12,341 nt of DNA from JBGPBY01 sp041481485 (GCA_041481485.1 JBGPBY010000182.1:1-12341), one strand, 5' to 3'; positions 1 to 7,620 are shown, counted from the first letter of the stretch. Notes: a model not told the origin generated them from the letters alone. Numbers and translations: made by a program.

Positions 1-69
1 CTATGACCGCCCACAATTTGGAAGGATTGCACTCCTCGCAATTGTGGGCGGTCATAGACCGCCCCTACA
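1..69. repeat. Inverted repeat with two alternative hairpins
   Basis: Bases 1-18 are the exact reverse complement of bases 40-57 (18-bp stem, 21-nt loop). The loop has its own small stem, AGGA at 23-26 against TCCT at 33-36. Bases 46-53 (GGGCGGTC) also pair perfectly with 57-64 (GACCGCCC) across a 3-nt loop, and TGT at 43-45 can pair with ACA at 67-69. The two folds share bases 46-57, so they exclude each other. The repeat begins at the window edge and may extend upstream. There is no T-tract, so it is not a classic terminator. It resembles a dispersed palindromic intergenic element; which gene it follows cannot be seen here. Confidence 0.75.
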
Positions 70-413
70 GTGGGGAATCGCGATTACAGCTATTGTGCCG
101 CCCTGGGGCAATTGCTGAACCTGAACCGGTGGACATTATCCATTAGAATGGCAGGTTCAAGTTTGGACATATGAAGAAACTAATGGGCTTGAATTCAGTA
201 GTATCGCGGGACCATAGACCGTCTGCGTTGCGAGATGCGCCGCTGTCGCTTTGGCGTCATCGCCTTCATTCCATTCGATTAACAGCGCTGTGACATCGCG
301 GCTTGCTGTCATTGCCTCGGATTATTAGAAAAACTCCATCGATCTTGCGGGTTTTTCGCCGCTGTTCGCGCCTTCCATTATGGCCGCAACAAACAAAGGC
401 ACGGAGGTTCAAC
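70..413. other. Gene-less upstream region of the four-gene cluster
   Basis: I see no convincing gene here. Short symmetric elements are present: a 10-bp palindrome AATCGCGATT at 76-85, an 8-bp inverted pair TGAACCTG at 116-123 and CAGGTTCA at 152-159, and CCATT/AATGG at 140-151. A 40-codon ORF at 171-293 has no ribosome binding site. The region must contain the promoter of the downstream operon if transcription starts locally, but I could not pick a -35/-10 pair with acceptable spacing. Confidence 0.5.
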
Positions 414-1037
414 ATGCGCTCACTCTTTATCGGACTGCTGACGTTTGCTCTTTTCTGGTCCGTTCCGATTCACGGCCTCCAGCAAGGCGGGATCGTTGTT
501 CCCAGCCAGATTCTGGAGACCTACGCTGCAACATACCGGTTGGCGCCGAGCACGAAGATAATTGTTGCTCTGGCCGGCGATCGCCTGATGGTTTCCGTAG
601 ATGGTTCGGAGTCTCTCGCCCTGACTGCGCTCTCGAACACAAAATTTCGCCTCGCGGCCGTTGGCATCGAGTTCGAATTCTTCAAAAACGAAAAAGGCGA
701 CGTCACGCATGCGGTGTTGCGCCAGAACGGCCAGGAGCAAAGCGCGAAACGCGTGCCGGAGAAAATTGCGGTAACGTTGCCAACCAACATTCTGAAACGA
801 TACGTGGGCACGTACACTCGCAGGCCTGGGTTCGACTTTCTGATCACACTCGAGGGTGATCGCCTGATGGCCGAGTCCAGCGGCCAGTTCAAGTACCCAC
901 TTTTCGCCGAGTCTGAAACCCGCTTCTTCTTCAAAGATGTCGACGCCGAAATCGAATTCCCAGCAAACGCAAAGGGCGAGGCCGGGCGCCTGATACTGCA
1001 TCGCGGTTCGGTCCACGAAACGGCGACGCGCAAGTAA
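414..1037 (+). CDS. Exported tandem DUF3471-like repeat protein
   Basis: This 207-residue protein has a hydrophobic N-terminus (residues 1-21) typical of a signal peptide. The mature part is two copies of one ~84-residue unit, about residues 30-113 and 123-206. Shared features in order are (V/L)P..IL..Y..TY, then a GDRLM core, then an IEF strand, a KG turn and a final basic A.R. The pattern matches the small beta-rich DUF3471-type module usually found C-terminal to beta-lactamase-like serine hydrolases; here it stands alone and duplicated. No catalytic residues are evident, so a binding or accessory role is inferred. The start at 414 is chosen because GGAGG at 403-407 lies 6 nt upstream and the signal peptide begins there; an in-frame TTG at 303 would add 37 residues without an RBS. 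It is first in a probable operon, 44 nt before the next gene. Confidence 0.8.
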   Translation: MRSLFIGLLTFALFWSVPIHGLQQGGIVVPSQILETYAATYRLAPSTKIIVALAGDRLMVSVDGSESLALTALSNTKFRLAAVGIEFEFFKNEKGDVTHAVLRQNGQEQSAKRVPEKIAVTLPTNILKRYVGTYTRRPGFDFLITLEGDRLMAESSGQFKYPLFAESETRFFFKDVDAEIEFPANAKGEAGRLILHRGSVHETATRK

Positions 1038-1081
1038 ATTGAGACGTTTTTGACGCACTGTGGTCATCCGGAGGTTCAATC

Positions 1082-2239
1082 ATGATAAGAATTTGCAGTC
1101 GAATGTTTCTGACGATCGGTCTGTTTCTGATTTCGTCCGCCATCCTTGCGGCTGAAGGCCTTCCGGCTCAACTCAGCGACAAAGAGTTTTGGAAAATCGT
1201 TACCGACTTTTCCGAACCCAATGGCACCTACAGGTTCGAAAACTTCGTATCGAACGAAGACGATTACCAGGTCGTCCTGCCGGAACTAAAGAAAACATTC
1301 AACCCCAGCTCCATCTTCATTGGCGTGGGCCCCGAGCAAAACCTCAGCTACATTTCTGCGCTAAAGCCGAAGATGGCTTTCATTGTCGACATTCGCCGGC
1401 AGAACATGCTGGAACTCCTGTTGTATAAGGCAGTGGTCGAGCTTTCCGCCGACCGCGTCGAATTTCTGTCTCGTTTGTTTTCCAGGAAGGCGCCGTCCGG
1501 CCTGACAACGTCCTCGACGGCGATGGCACTCTTCGAGGCATTCGAACAGGTCCCATCCGACGAGCAGCTTTTTAATTCCAACCTTTCCGCAGCATGGGAC
1601 CTCCTGACGACAAAACACGGATTCGCTCTGTCCGCCGAAGATAAACAGGGATTGACGAAGGTGTACACCGCGTTCTTTCGGGGCGGGCCCGCGATGACCT
1701 ATCAGACGATGGATATCCGGTTTGCCCGGTCTCGCGTCGGGCCTGCGCCGGACACTTGGACTTACAAGTCGCTGATGTCCACGACTACGGATCGGTTGGG
1801 TCACAACTGGAGCTATCTGGCGACCGAAGAAAGCTTCAGCACCATTCAAGATTACGAAAGGAAGAACCTCATCATCCCAATCGTTGGAGACTTTGCCGGT
1901 CCGAAAGCGCTGCGGGCCGTCGGGCACTACGCAAAGGAGCATGGCGCCACCATCGGCCTTTTCTACGCCTCCAACGTCGATGAATACCTTTTCGATAACG
2001 AAGTTCAGGACAAGTTTCTTTCGAACGTTGCGACATTCCCTCTAAACCCATCGAGCATGATGATTCGCGTCAATGGGGGGCCGAGCAACGGCGTGCTCGA
2101 CGGCACGTACCAGGTTGCCGACGGGAAACGATGGGCCGCGCTCCTTTGCTCGATGCCGGATCTTGTCAGGGCTTTTAACGCAGGCGAAATTCAATCGCGA
2201 ACCGACGTGAACTGGCTGTCCCGGCGAAGTGTGGATTGA
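1082..2239 (+). CDS. Exported LIC_10091-like protein with Rossmann-like motif
   Basis: This 385-residue protein starts with a signal peptide (about residues 1-24, ending ILAA). The start is supported by GGAGG at 1070-1074, 7 nt upstream. From memory, the conserved core resembles the uncharacterised LIC_10091 family: FSEPNGTYRFENFVSNE at 43-59, GVGPEQN at 81-87, VDIRRQN at 102-108, and an LSADRVEFLSRLFSR stretch at 121-135. The glycine-rich strand-loop at 79-87 followed by an acidic strand end at 102-103 looks like motif I and the following acidic residue of a class I methyltransferase-type Rossmann fold. Another hydrophobic strand (LIIPIVGD, 263-270) and IGLFYASNVDEYLF (291-304) continue that alpha/beta pattern. 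The enzymatic activity is unknown, and a SAM-type fold in an exported protein is unexpected. The stop codon directly abuts the ATG of the next gene, implying translational coupling. Confidence 0.8.
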   Translation: MIRICSRMFLTIGLFLISSAILAAEGLPAQLSDKEFWKIVTDFSEPNGTYRFENFVSNEDDYQVVLPELKKTFNPSSIFIGVGPEQNLSYISALKPKMAFIVDIRRQNMLELLLYKAVVELSADRVEFLSRLFSRKAPSGLTTSSTAMALFEAFEQVPSDEQLFNSNLSAAWDLLTTKHGFALSAEDKQGLTKVYTAFFRGGPAMTYQTMDIRFARSRVGPAPDTWTYKSLMSTTTDRLGHNWSYLATEESFSTIQDYERKNLIIPIVGDFAGPKALRAVGHYAKEHGATIGLFYASNVDEYLFDNEVQDKFLSNVATFPLNPSSMMIRVNGGPSNGVLDGTYQVADGKRWAALLCSMPDLVRAFNAGEIQSRTDVNWLSRRSVD

Positions 2240-3409
2240 ATGCAGACGCTCTTTCAAGTCATGCAAAGAGAATCGTCGCTCAGAAATATCGTTCTTGTTG
2301 GAATCATTCTTTTTCGGACCTTTGCGCCAGCTCAGGACCTTGCTGAGCGCCCTGTCCCCGACTTGCAGATTTCTCTGGCGGATCGTTTGAATGTTTTCAA
2401 CAAGACGTGGGAAACGGTTAACAAACACTTCTTTGATGCAAAGTTCAATGGTGTGGATTGGGCTCAGATGAAGGTGAGGTACCAGCCTCTCGTCGAAGCG
2501 GCAACGGACAAGCCTCAATTGCGCGACCTCCTGGCGAGGATGGTGAACGAACTTCACGTGTCCCATATGGGCGTCAATCAAGGTTTCAGTTACAACTATG
2601 GCGTTGCTTTAACCCAGATCGAGGAGAAGTGGCTTGTTAGTGCTATAGCTCAAGATTCCGCCGCACAACGTGAAGGGATGAAGCCCGGTTGGATACTGAC
2701 GTTTGCGGAGGGCGATTGCCTCGGATTGAAAAGAAGAGTCTCCGTCCGAATGGTGGACTCGAAGGATCAAACGCGAAGCCTCGAGCTACCTTGCGGATCG
2801 TACACATTCCCTTCTGAGCCCGGGAGCGTCCAACTCCTGGAAGGAGGCGCCGTGTACCTGCGCTTTTCCAGTTTTACGTTGGCCCCAGGAAAATGGCTCG
2901 CCGATCAGGTCTCGCGCAACAGGTCGGCGGCGGCAATAGTCCTCGACCTTCGCGGCAACGGGGGAGGAAGCCTTGCAGAGCAGCTAAAGGTCTTCGATCT
3001 CTTCTTTAGCCAAAAAACAGTCATCGGCAAGTTCCGTGACCGGAAAGGCAAGGAATACACTCTCAAGACCGGCGGCAACAAGTCCGCTTATCAGGACCGT
3101 ATCTTTGTCCTAACCGACCATTCCACCCAGAGCGCGGCAGAAGTATTCGCCCAGGCTATCCAGGAAACGGGGCGCGGAATCGTTATCGGCCAACGGACTC
3201 AAGGCGGCGTGTTGCTTGGTACGCATTACAAGTTACCGAACCGTTTCGACCTTCACGTCGCCCTCATGGACTACCACACTGCAAAGGGCATCCGGCTGGA
3301 AGGACGCGGCGTGATACCTGATGTGGTGGTCGACCTCACGGTAAAAGACTTCCGCGAAAACAAAGACGCCGTTCTCGACCGCGTGCGTCAAATGCTGCAA
3401 CAACCGTGA
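2240..3409 (+). CDS. Exported S41-family peptidase with PDZ-like domain
   Basis: This 389-residue protein is a probable serine endopeptidase of the S41 (C-terminal processing/tricorn-like) family. A hydrophobic segment at about 16-31 ending in AQ suggests export. Order of parts: helical N-domain (45-115) ending in NELHVSHMGV, where His109 matches the conserved H of tricorn-type S41 proteins; a PDZ-like region (about 118-185); the catalytic core with LDLRGNGGG (235-243) and the nucleophile in STQSAAEVFA (Ser298); and a terminal GRGVIPD (355-361). The GxxTxGKG lysine of CtpA-type enzymes is replaced (GQRTQGG, 317-323), so a tricorn-like Ser/His mechanism is more likely than Ser/Lys. The ATG follows the preceding TGA with no gap. 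No strong RBS is visible, consistent with coupling; an ATG 21 nt downstream is an alternative start. Substrate unknown. Confidence 0.88.
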   Translation: MQTLFQVMQRESSLRNIVLVGIILFRTFAPAQDLAERPVPDLQISLADRLNVFNKTWETVNKHFFDAKFNGVDWAQMKVRYQPLVEAATDKPQLRDLLARMVNELHVSHMGVNQGFSYNYGVALTQIEEKWLVSAIAQDSAAQREGMKPGWILTFAEGDCLGLKRRVSVRMVDSKDQTRSLELPCGSYTFPSEPGSVQLLEGGAVYLRFSSFTLAPGKWLADQVSRNRSAAAIVLDLRGNGGGSLAEQLKVFDLFFSQKTVIGKFRDRKGKEYTLKTGGNKSAYQDRIFVLTDHSTQSAAEVFAQAIQETGRGIVIGQRTQGGVLLGTHYKLPNRFDLHVALMDYHTAKGIRLEGRGVIPDVVVDLTVKDFRENKDAVLDRVRQMLQQP

Positions 3410-3436
3410 CGCCCAGGATGGTAAGAGAGAACTGCG

Positions 3437-5371
3437 ATGCCAAAACGAATAGCACAGACGCTCATATTCTTTCTTCTCACGTTGCCGCTCGGCGCCGCCA
3501 ACATTACTTCGCTTTCGGCTCAAGCGCAAAACCAGCCCGCGTCGGCCCTGGGCCAACCAACGGGGCTGGCCGAGAAACTCGCAAAGATTGAGAAGGAGAT
3601 TGAAGAGAAACGAAAGGAGCTTGGAGTACCCGGCGTTGCCGTTGCTATCGTCAAAGACGACAGGGTGATTTTCCAGAAAGGATTCGGATTGCGCGATGTC
3701 GAGCACAATCTGCCCGTGACTGCCGACACCTTGTTCGCCATCGCCTCCTGCACGAAATCCTTCACTGCAATGGCTGCGGTGATCAGCCAGGATGCAGGCA
3801 AACTCTCGCTCGACGATTCGCCGAAAAAACACCTGTCCTATTTCAGACTTCAGGATCCTGAAGCCGATACGAGGATCACCGTGCGCGATTTGCTGATTCA
3901 CAGTTCGGGCTTGGCTGTCCGTGATTTGGTCAGTTCTACGGGAGTCCTCAATCGGTCGGAGGTGATCAAGGTTGCTGGCCTCGCCAAACCCACGGCCAAA
4001 TTTCGCGAGAAGTTTCAGTACCAGAACATTATGTACAGCGCGGCGGGCGAAGTCGTCGCAAAGGCCAACGGCACGACCTGGGAGAAGTTCATTGAAGAAC
4101 GCGTTTTCAAACCGCTCGGCATGAAATCCAGTTACCCTTCGCTCAAACAGATGGTGAGAGTCACAAACCACGCCACTGGCTATTGGCTCGAGAACAAGGT
4201 TGCAACGAAAGTTGTCTTTGCCTCGCACGCCATGGCCAACATAGCGGCGGCCGGAGCGATCACCTCGAACGTCATCGATTTGTCTCAGTGGATTCGGCTG
4301 ATGCTCGGAGGCGGCGTGCTTGACGGCAAAAGATTCGTATCGGAAAGGGGCTTCAGCGAAATTGTGAAGAGGCACATCACGGTGGATGACAACTTTGGCG
4401 TGCCGCCGTATTTGCCGGGTGCAGGTTATGGGCTCGGTTGGTTTTTGGCTGACCGCAACGGTCATCATTTCATTTATCACCCCGGTGGAATAAATGGATT
4501 CACCTCCCTGGTGGAACTGGTGCCAGATCAGAAACTTGGCTTCGTTTTGTTAACCAACGCTTCCTCCAACCGCGGATTGGCGCTGATTAGCGAGGTCGTT
4601 TTCGACAACATCGTTGGAAAGCCACAGACATTGGCTGAGAACACGGAGTCTGTTCCTCCGCAGAGCGATATCGGAGAATCCGCGGCGTTAGCAGGTCCAG
4701 CGTCTTTCGCAACGATCGACATCACGGTGGACGAACTGATGGCGAAAGCACTGGCCGCCGCTGGAGGCGAGGCCAATCTGCGCAGGCACCGTTCGACGAC
4801 TGGGTCCGCCACGCTCGATTTTGAGAATCAGGGATTGACTGGCAAAATCGCCGTCTATTCGCAAGCGCCGAATCTGTCGGCGACGATCACGACGATCGTG
4901 GGATTGGGCAAGAAGATTGCCTCCCAACGTGAGTATTTTGATGGAGCGCAGGGCGGCGTCGAACGCAGTCCAGGGGAAGGCGAAAGATACAACGACGAAC
5001 AGTTGGAATCTACACGCATCAGCTCCGATTATTACGAGCAGTTGAATTGGAAGAAGCTTTACAAGACCGTGACGATCAAAGAGAAGTCGAAGGTTGCCGA
5101 CGAAGAGGTCTACGTCGTCGTCAAAACGCCAGAGAAAGGCAACGCCATCAGCGACTACATTTCGGCGAAATCATTCCTGGTCGTCAAACGCGCTTCCGAG
5201 GGAACAAGCGAAGAGACGATCTACAGCGATTACCGCAACGTTGACGGAGAGATGGTCCCGTTCTGTTCCGTAGTGCAGGGCGGGGAGATGGGTCGCATCG
5301 TCTCCAAAGTGCAGGAAGTGAAGTTCAACGTGAATATCCCAGCATCTACACTTCGCCCTGCGGCGAATTAA
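3437..5371 (+). CDS. Class C beta-lactamase-like serine hydrolase with LolA-like tail
   Basis: This is a 644-residue exported protein (signal peptide about 1-30, ending SAQA). A short charged helix at 43-62 may be coiled. Residues about 63-395 form a serine beta-lactamase/D-alanyl-D-alanine carboxypeptidase-like (class C, PF00144-type) domain with all three motifs: SCTK at 104-107 (nucleophile Ser104, Lys107), YQN at 195-197, and HPGG at 348-351 in the KTG position. Members of this family are mostly esterases, peptidases or amidases, so antibiotic resistance should not be assumed. After a Ser/Pro-rich linker (400-425), residues 430-644 resemble LolA-type lipoprotein-sorting beta domains seen in Acidobacteriota, with AGGEANLRRHRS near the start, YFDG at 500-503, LYKT at 541-544, DYRNVDGEMVPF at 598-609 and KVQEVKFNVNIP at 624-635. 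It starts 27 nt after the peptidase gene and is probably the last gene of the operon. The RBS is weak (AGAGAGA region). Confidence 0.88.
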   Translation: MPKRIAQTLIFFLLTLPLGAANITSLSAQAQNQPASALGQPTGLAEKLAKIEKEIEEKRKELGVPGVAVAIVKDDRVIFQKGFGLRDVEHNLPVTADTLFAIASCTKSFTAMAAVISQDAGKLSLDDSPKKHLSYFRLQDPEADTRITVRDLLIHSSGLAVRDLVSSTGVLNRSEVIKVAGLAKPTAKFREKFQYQNIMYSAAGEVVAKANGTTWEKFIEERVFKPLGMKSSYPSLKQMVRVTNHATGYWLENKVATKVVFASHAMANIAAAGAITSNVIDLSQWIRLMLGGGVLDGKRFVSERGFSEIVKRHITVDDNFGVPPYLPGAGYGLGWFLADRNGHHFIYHPGGINGFTSLVELVPDQKLGFVLLTNASSNRGLALISEVVFDNIVGKPQTLAENTESVPPQSDIGESAALAGPASFATIDITVDELMAKALAAAGGEANLRRHRSTTGSATLDFENQGLTGKIAVYSQAPNLSATITTIVGLGKKIASQREYFDGAQGGVERSPGEGERYNDEQLESTRISSDYYEQLNWKKLYKTVTIKEKSKVADEEVYVVVKTPEKGNAISDYISAKSFLVVKRASEGTSEETIYSDYRNVDGEMVPFCSVVQGGEMGRIVSKVQEVKFNVNIPASTLRPAAN

Positions 5372-5462
5372 CCGGGCCTTTCGCGAGTGGCAACCTGCCA
5401 GTCTTCCAACGCGTTCGAGACCGCGCCCGGTTTGAGTTCATCAGGTAGTTGCCACAAAGGCC
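5370..5462. repeat. Interrupted inverted repeat between convergent genes
   Basis: GGCCTTT (5375-5381) plus GTGGCAAC (5387-5394) are mirrored by GTTGCCAC (5448-5455) plus AAAGGCC (5456-5462), with a 5-nt bulge (5382-5386) on the left arm only. CCTG at 5394-5397 faces CAGG at 5442-5445. A second pair, AACCGGGC (5370-5377) with GCCCGGTT (5425-5432), overlaps the left arm. The element lies between the stop codons of two converging genes, so a role in bidirectional transcription termination is possible, although there is no clear T-tract. It could also be a decayed palindromic element. Confidence 0.55.
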
Positions 5463-5489
5463 AATCAATCCAGGGGAAATGGAATTGTA

Positions 5490-7412
5490 TTACGGAATAA
5501 GCTCGCATTTCGCGGTCGTTCGACGGCCCGTCTCGATAATGACGGATGCGCCGCGGCCCGCATATCGGGACATGAATTCTGCATTTTGATACCCGCCGGG
5601 GGGAATGGACGTCCAGGCAAACAGAGTATATGGACCGGGCGCAAGGTTCGACATGATGAAGTGGCCTTGAGCATCGGATCGTGCTGTTTTGTAGAGAGCG
5701 CCATTTTGACGCCGGTGATCTGGCGGAACAAGCACCACGAGCGCATCCGAAGCGGGCCGCTGTCCGGGATCCAAAATAGTTCCTTCAAGACTTCCTCCCA
5801 CCGTGTTCACCACAACGTCGACAGGATTTACCGTTTCACTGCCGATGACGATCCCATTGTCGTAAACGCTCACGCTACCTTGAAGGATGTCCGCAAGATA
5901 AGCGGTCAGAGGCAACGCGGGAAGAGTATTCGTTGCAAGCGGCTCGGCTTGACCGCGGCGGGCGCCACGATTGGGCGCCGGCTCGAAGCCTGCGAGTTCG
6001 ACCTGAAAGCGATAACGCCCCTCCGGCAGCAGCGGAATGGTGAAAGTCCCGTCTTCGCCAATCGGAGCCTGGAATTGGCTGATCTGAGCCAAAACGTCTG
6101 CGGTCAAACGATCCGAGATATTCGCCGTTTCATCGTCGGACCGCACGGAGATTCGGATTTTGGCCGCTGCCGGTTTGCCGTCGATGATCAATCGGCCATT
6201 CAGGTCATTGCCCGATCGAACAACGATCGCAACGCTGTCGAGATTCCTATCGCGAACCTCAACCGTGGTTCTGCCAAAAGCCCATGGTGCAACTGCCGTC
6301 GCGGGCGGGCTGCTGCCTCCCCAGCCCTTGCGGGCTTCGATCGGAAGATGCACGACCAGGTCGTAAGTTCCAGGAGTGACGTTCGGAATTTCAAAACCAC
6401 CGTCCTCGCGGACATTGGCAGAGACATTTCCATTGATATCGACGGGAACTTTGGTATCTCGCGGAATCAACACGACTGAAGCGGTGGGTTGGTTCGCCTG
6501 ACCTCGGCGCACGACAGCAGGGAATGTGCTGGTAACGCGTCCGGAAATTCTGACGGCAGTTGCCGTTCGAGTCTGGATGTCGATGTGGGTCACGTCATCA
6601 CCCGAACGAAGAGTCAGCGGTAAAGCGTCCGGTCGTTCGATGGCATTGGGATAAAAGGTCGAGACGAAAACCTCTCTCAACGCTGCGCCACCGGAGTTGC
6701 CGGGAACCGCGCTCGCGTTTGCCCGCGGATTGACGGCAAGGTAGTACTCGCCTGGAGGCAGATGATAGAACCTGTACTCTCCTCGATCGTCCGTCGTTTT
6801 GTAGTTCGCCGGTTGGACCGTAAAGATGCCGTCCCGATATGAAGGGCGAAGCAATAGCACAGCACTGTCGGAGAGCGGCTTCCCTGATGGGTCCAAAACT
6901 CTGCCCCCAACGTTGGCGCCAGGCACCAGGGTCAGATGAACCTGAGAGGTTTGGTCCGCCTTTACAATTATCGCAGTGCTGGCGACGGGCCGGAAATTCC
7001 CATTGCCAAAGACGGCGCCGAAATACCCTTCGAGTTCTGCGCTCACATTCTGAATTCCGGCCGGAACATTTTTTATCGTGAATTGTCCGGCTTGATCGGA
7101 GACGGCGGTCAATCCGGTCTGTCCGCCGCGAACCGTGCCCCGTGCGCTCTGCAATATCTCCGCTGGAATTCCCGATGACTGGCCACCACGTCTTGCTTCG
7201 TTGAGAAGCAACTGAGCCCCTTGAACTGTTTGGCCCAACGTGACCTGAACTCCGGCAATAGGCTCGTTCGTGCCCTCCCGCATTACAGTTCCCTGAATGG
7301 TTCCAAAAACGGGAGTTTGCGGGGGCGCGCCGCGCTGTTGCGTCGCCAGCGGGATCAACTGCGGCACGGCCAATGCGATCAGGGCCAATGGGAAAAGCAA
7401 TCTTGTGGTCAT
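5490..7412 (-). CDS. Exported multi-domain carboxypeptidase-regulatory-like protein
   Basis: This 640-residue protein (from the ATG at 7412) has an N-terminal hydrophobic export signal (about 5-23). The rest is a chain of transthyretin-like/CarboxypepD_reg-like beta domains, recognisable by repeating G.V.D..G.P...a.V.L and D..G.F...nl.PG.Y.l units: about 36-130 (TIQGTVMREGTNEPIAGV), 165-230 (VGGRVLDPSGKPL to HLPPGEYYLAV), 288-356 (RISGRVT to NVTPGTYDLVV), 398-475 (LNGRLIIDGKPAA to LLPEGRYRF) and 540-600 (LEGTILDPGQRPA to NLAPGPYTLF). No TonB receptor barrel follows, unlike many proteins with this N-terminal domain, and no peptidase domain is present. A structural, adhesive or carbohydrate-binding role outside the cytoplasm is inferred. 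A GTG at 7430 would add 6 residues; neither start has a good RBS. The gene is monocistronic and divergent from the esterase gene. Confidence 0.85.
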   Translation of the reverse strand: MTTRLLFPLALIALAVPQLIPLATQQRGAPPQTPVFGTIQGTVMREGTNEPIAGVQVTLGQTVQGAQLLLNEARRGGQSSGIPAEILQSARGTVRGGQTGLTAVSDQAGQFTIKNVPAGIQNVSAELEGYFGAVFGNGNFRPVASTAIIVKADQTSQVHLTLVPGANVGGRVLDPSGKPLSDSAVLLLRPSYRDGIFTVQPANYKTTDDRGEYRFYHLPPGEYYLAVNPRANASAVPGNSGGAALREVFVSTFYPNAIERPDALPLTLRSGDDVTHIDIQTRTATAVRISGRVTSTFPAVVRRGQANQPTASVVLIPRDTKVPVDINGNVSANVREDGGFEIPNVTPGTYDLVVHLPIEARKGWGGSSPPATAVAPWAFGRTTVEVRDRNLDSVAIVVRSGNDLNGRLIIDGKPAAAKIRISVRSDDETANISDRLTADVLAQISQFQAPIGEDGTFTIPLLPEGRYRFQVELAGFEPAPNRGARRGQAEPLATNTLPALPLTAYLADILQGSVSVYDNGIVIGSETVNPVDVVVNTVGGSLEGTILDPGQRPASDALVVLVPPDHRRQNGALYKTARSDAQGHFIMSNLAPGPYTLFAWTSIPPGGYQNAEFMSRYAGRGASVIIETGRRTTAKCELIP

Positions 7413-7437
7413 GAGGGAATTAACTTTCACCAGAGGG

Positions 7438-7465
7438 ATTACACACTATCCTTGGACGTCGTCAA
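7438..7465 (-). promoter_or_regulatory. Candidate sigma70-type promoter for the repeat-domain protein
   Basis: On the minus strand TTGACG (7465-7460) is followed after 16 nt by TGTAAT (7443-7438), matching the -35 and -10 consensus at five of six bases each. The predicted start point is near 7431, about 19 nt before the ATG at 7412 and almost on the GTG at 7430. That favours the ATG start, unless the mRNA is leaderless. Confidence 0.5.
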
Positions 7466-7494
7466 GCAAATTGGCAAAAGTGGCACTACCAAGA

Positions 7495-7618
7495 AATCCC
7501 TCTCCCAACGGGAGAGGGCGGCCGAAGGCCGGGTGAGGGGTACCGCAAGTAAATACTGTTACGTGCGGTACCCCTCACCGGCCGCTGCGCGGCCCCCTCT
7601 CCCGTTGGGAGAGGGATT
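7495..7618. repeat. Long near-perfect palindromic element (124 nt)
   Basis: The outer arms 7495-7518 and 7595-7618 are exact reverse complements (24 bp). The inner arms 7532-7552 and 7559-7579 match at 20 of 21 positions around a 6-nt loop (7553-7558). The central parts (7519-7531 and 7580-7594) are diverged and GC-rich. Each outer arm is also a hairpin by itself (CCCTCTCCC against GGGAGAGGG around AAC/GTT). The overall form resembles REP/BIME-like or MITE-like intergenic elements known from many GC-rich bacteria. It encodes nothing convincing. It sits between two divergent genes, leaving about 80 nt on each side. Confidence 0.85.
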
Positions 7619-7620
7619 CC

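Noticed and set aside
171..293. 40-codon plus-strand ORF starting MKKLMGLNS
   Set aside because: No ribosome binding site, no recognisable sequence, Arg/His-rich low-quality composition; more likely chance in a gene-less region.
303..413. TTG-initiated N-terminal extension of the first gene
   Set aside because: It adds 37 basic residues before a normal signal peptide, and the ATG at 414 has a well-placed GGAGG.
3233..4480. Long minus-strand ORF (415 codons) opposite the peptidase and hydrolase genes
   Set aside because: It lies antisense to two clearly conserved genes; composition is His/Arg-rich as expected of a shadow frame.
3437..5371. Antibiotic-resistance beta-lactamase
   Set aside because: The motifs fit the broad class C-like serine hydrolase family (HPGG in place of KTG), most of whose members are not resistance enzymes; operon context does not suggest resistance.
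5586..6479. Plus-strand ORF of 297 codons opposite the repeat-domain protein
   Set aside because: Antisense to a protein with recognisable repeated domains; no RBS or family resemblance.
7495..7618. Possible CRISPR or tandem repeat
   Set aside because: There are only two arms and they are inverted, not direct; no spacers.
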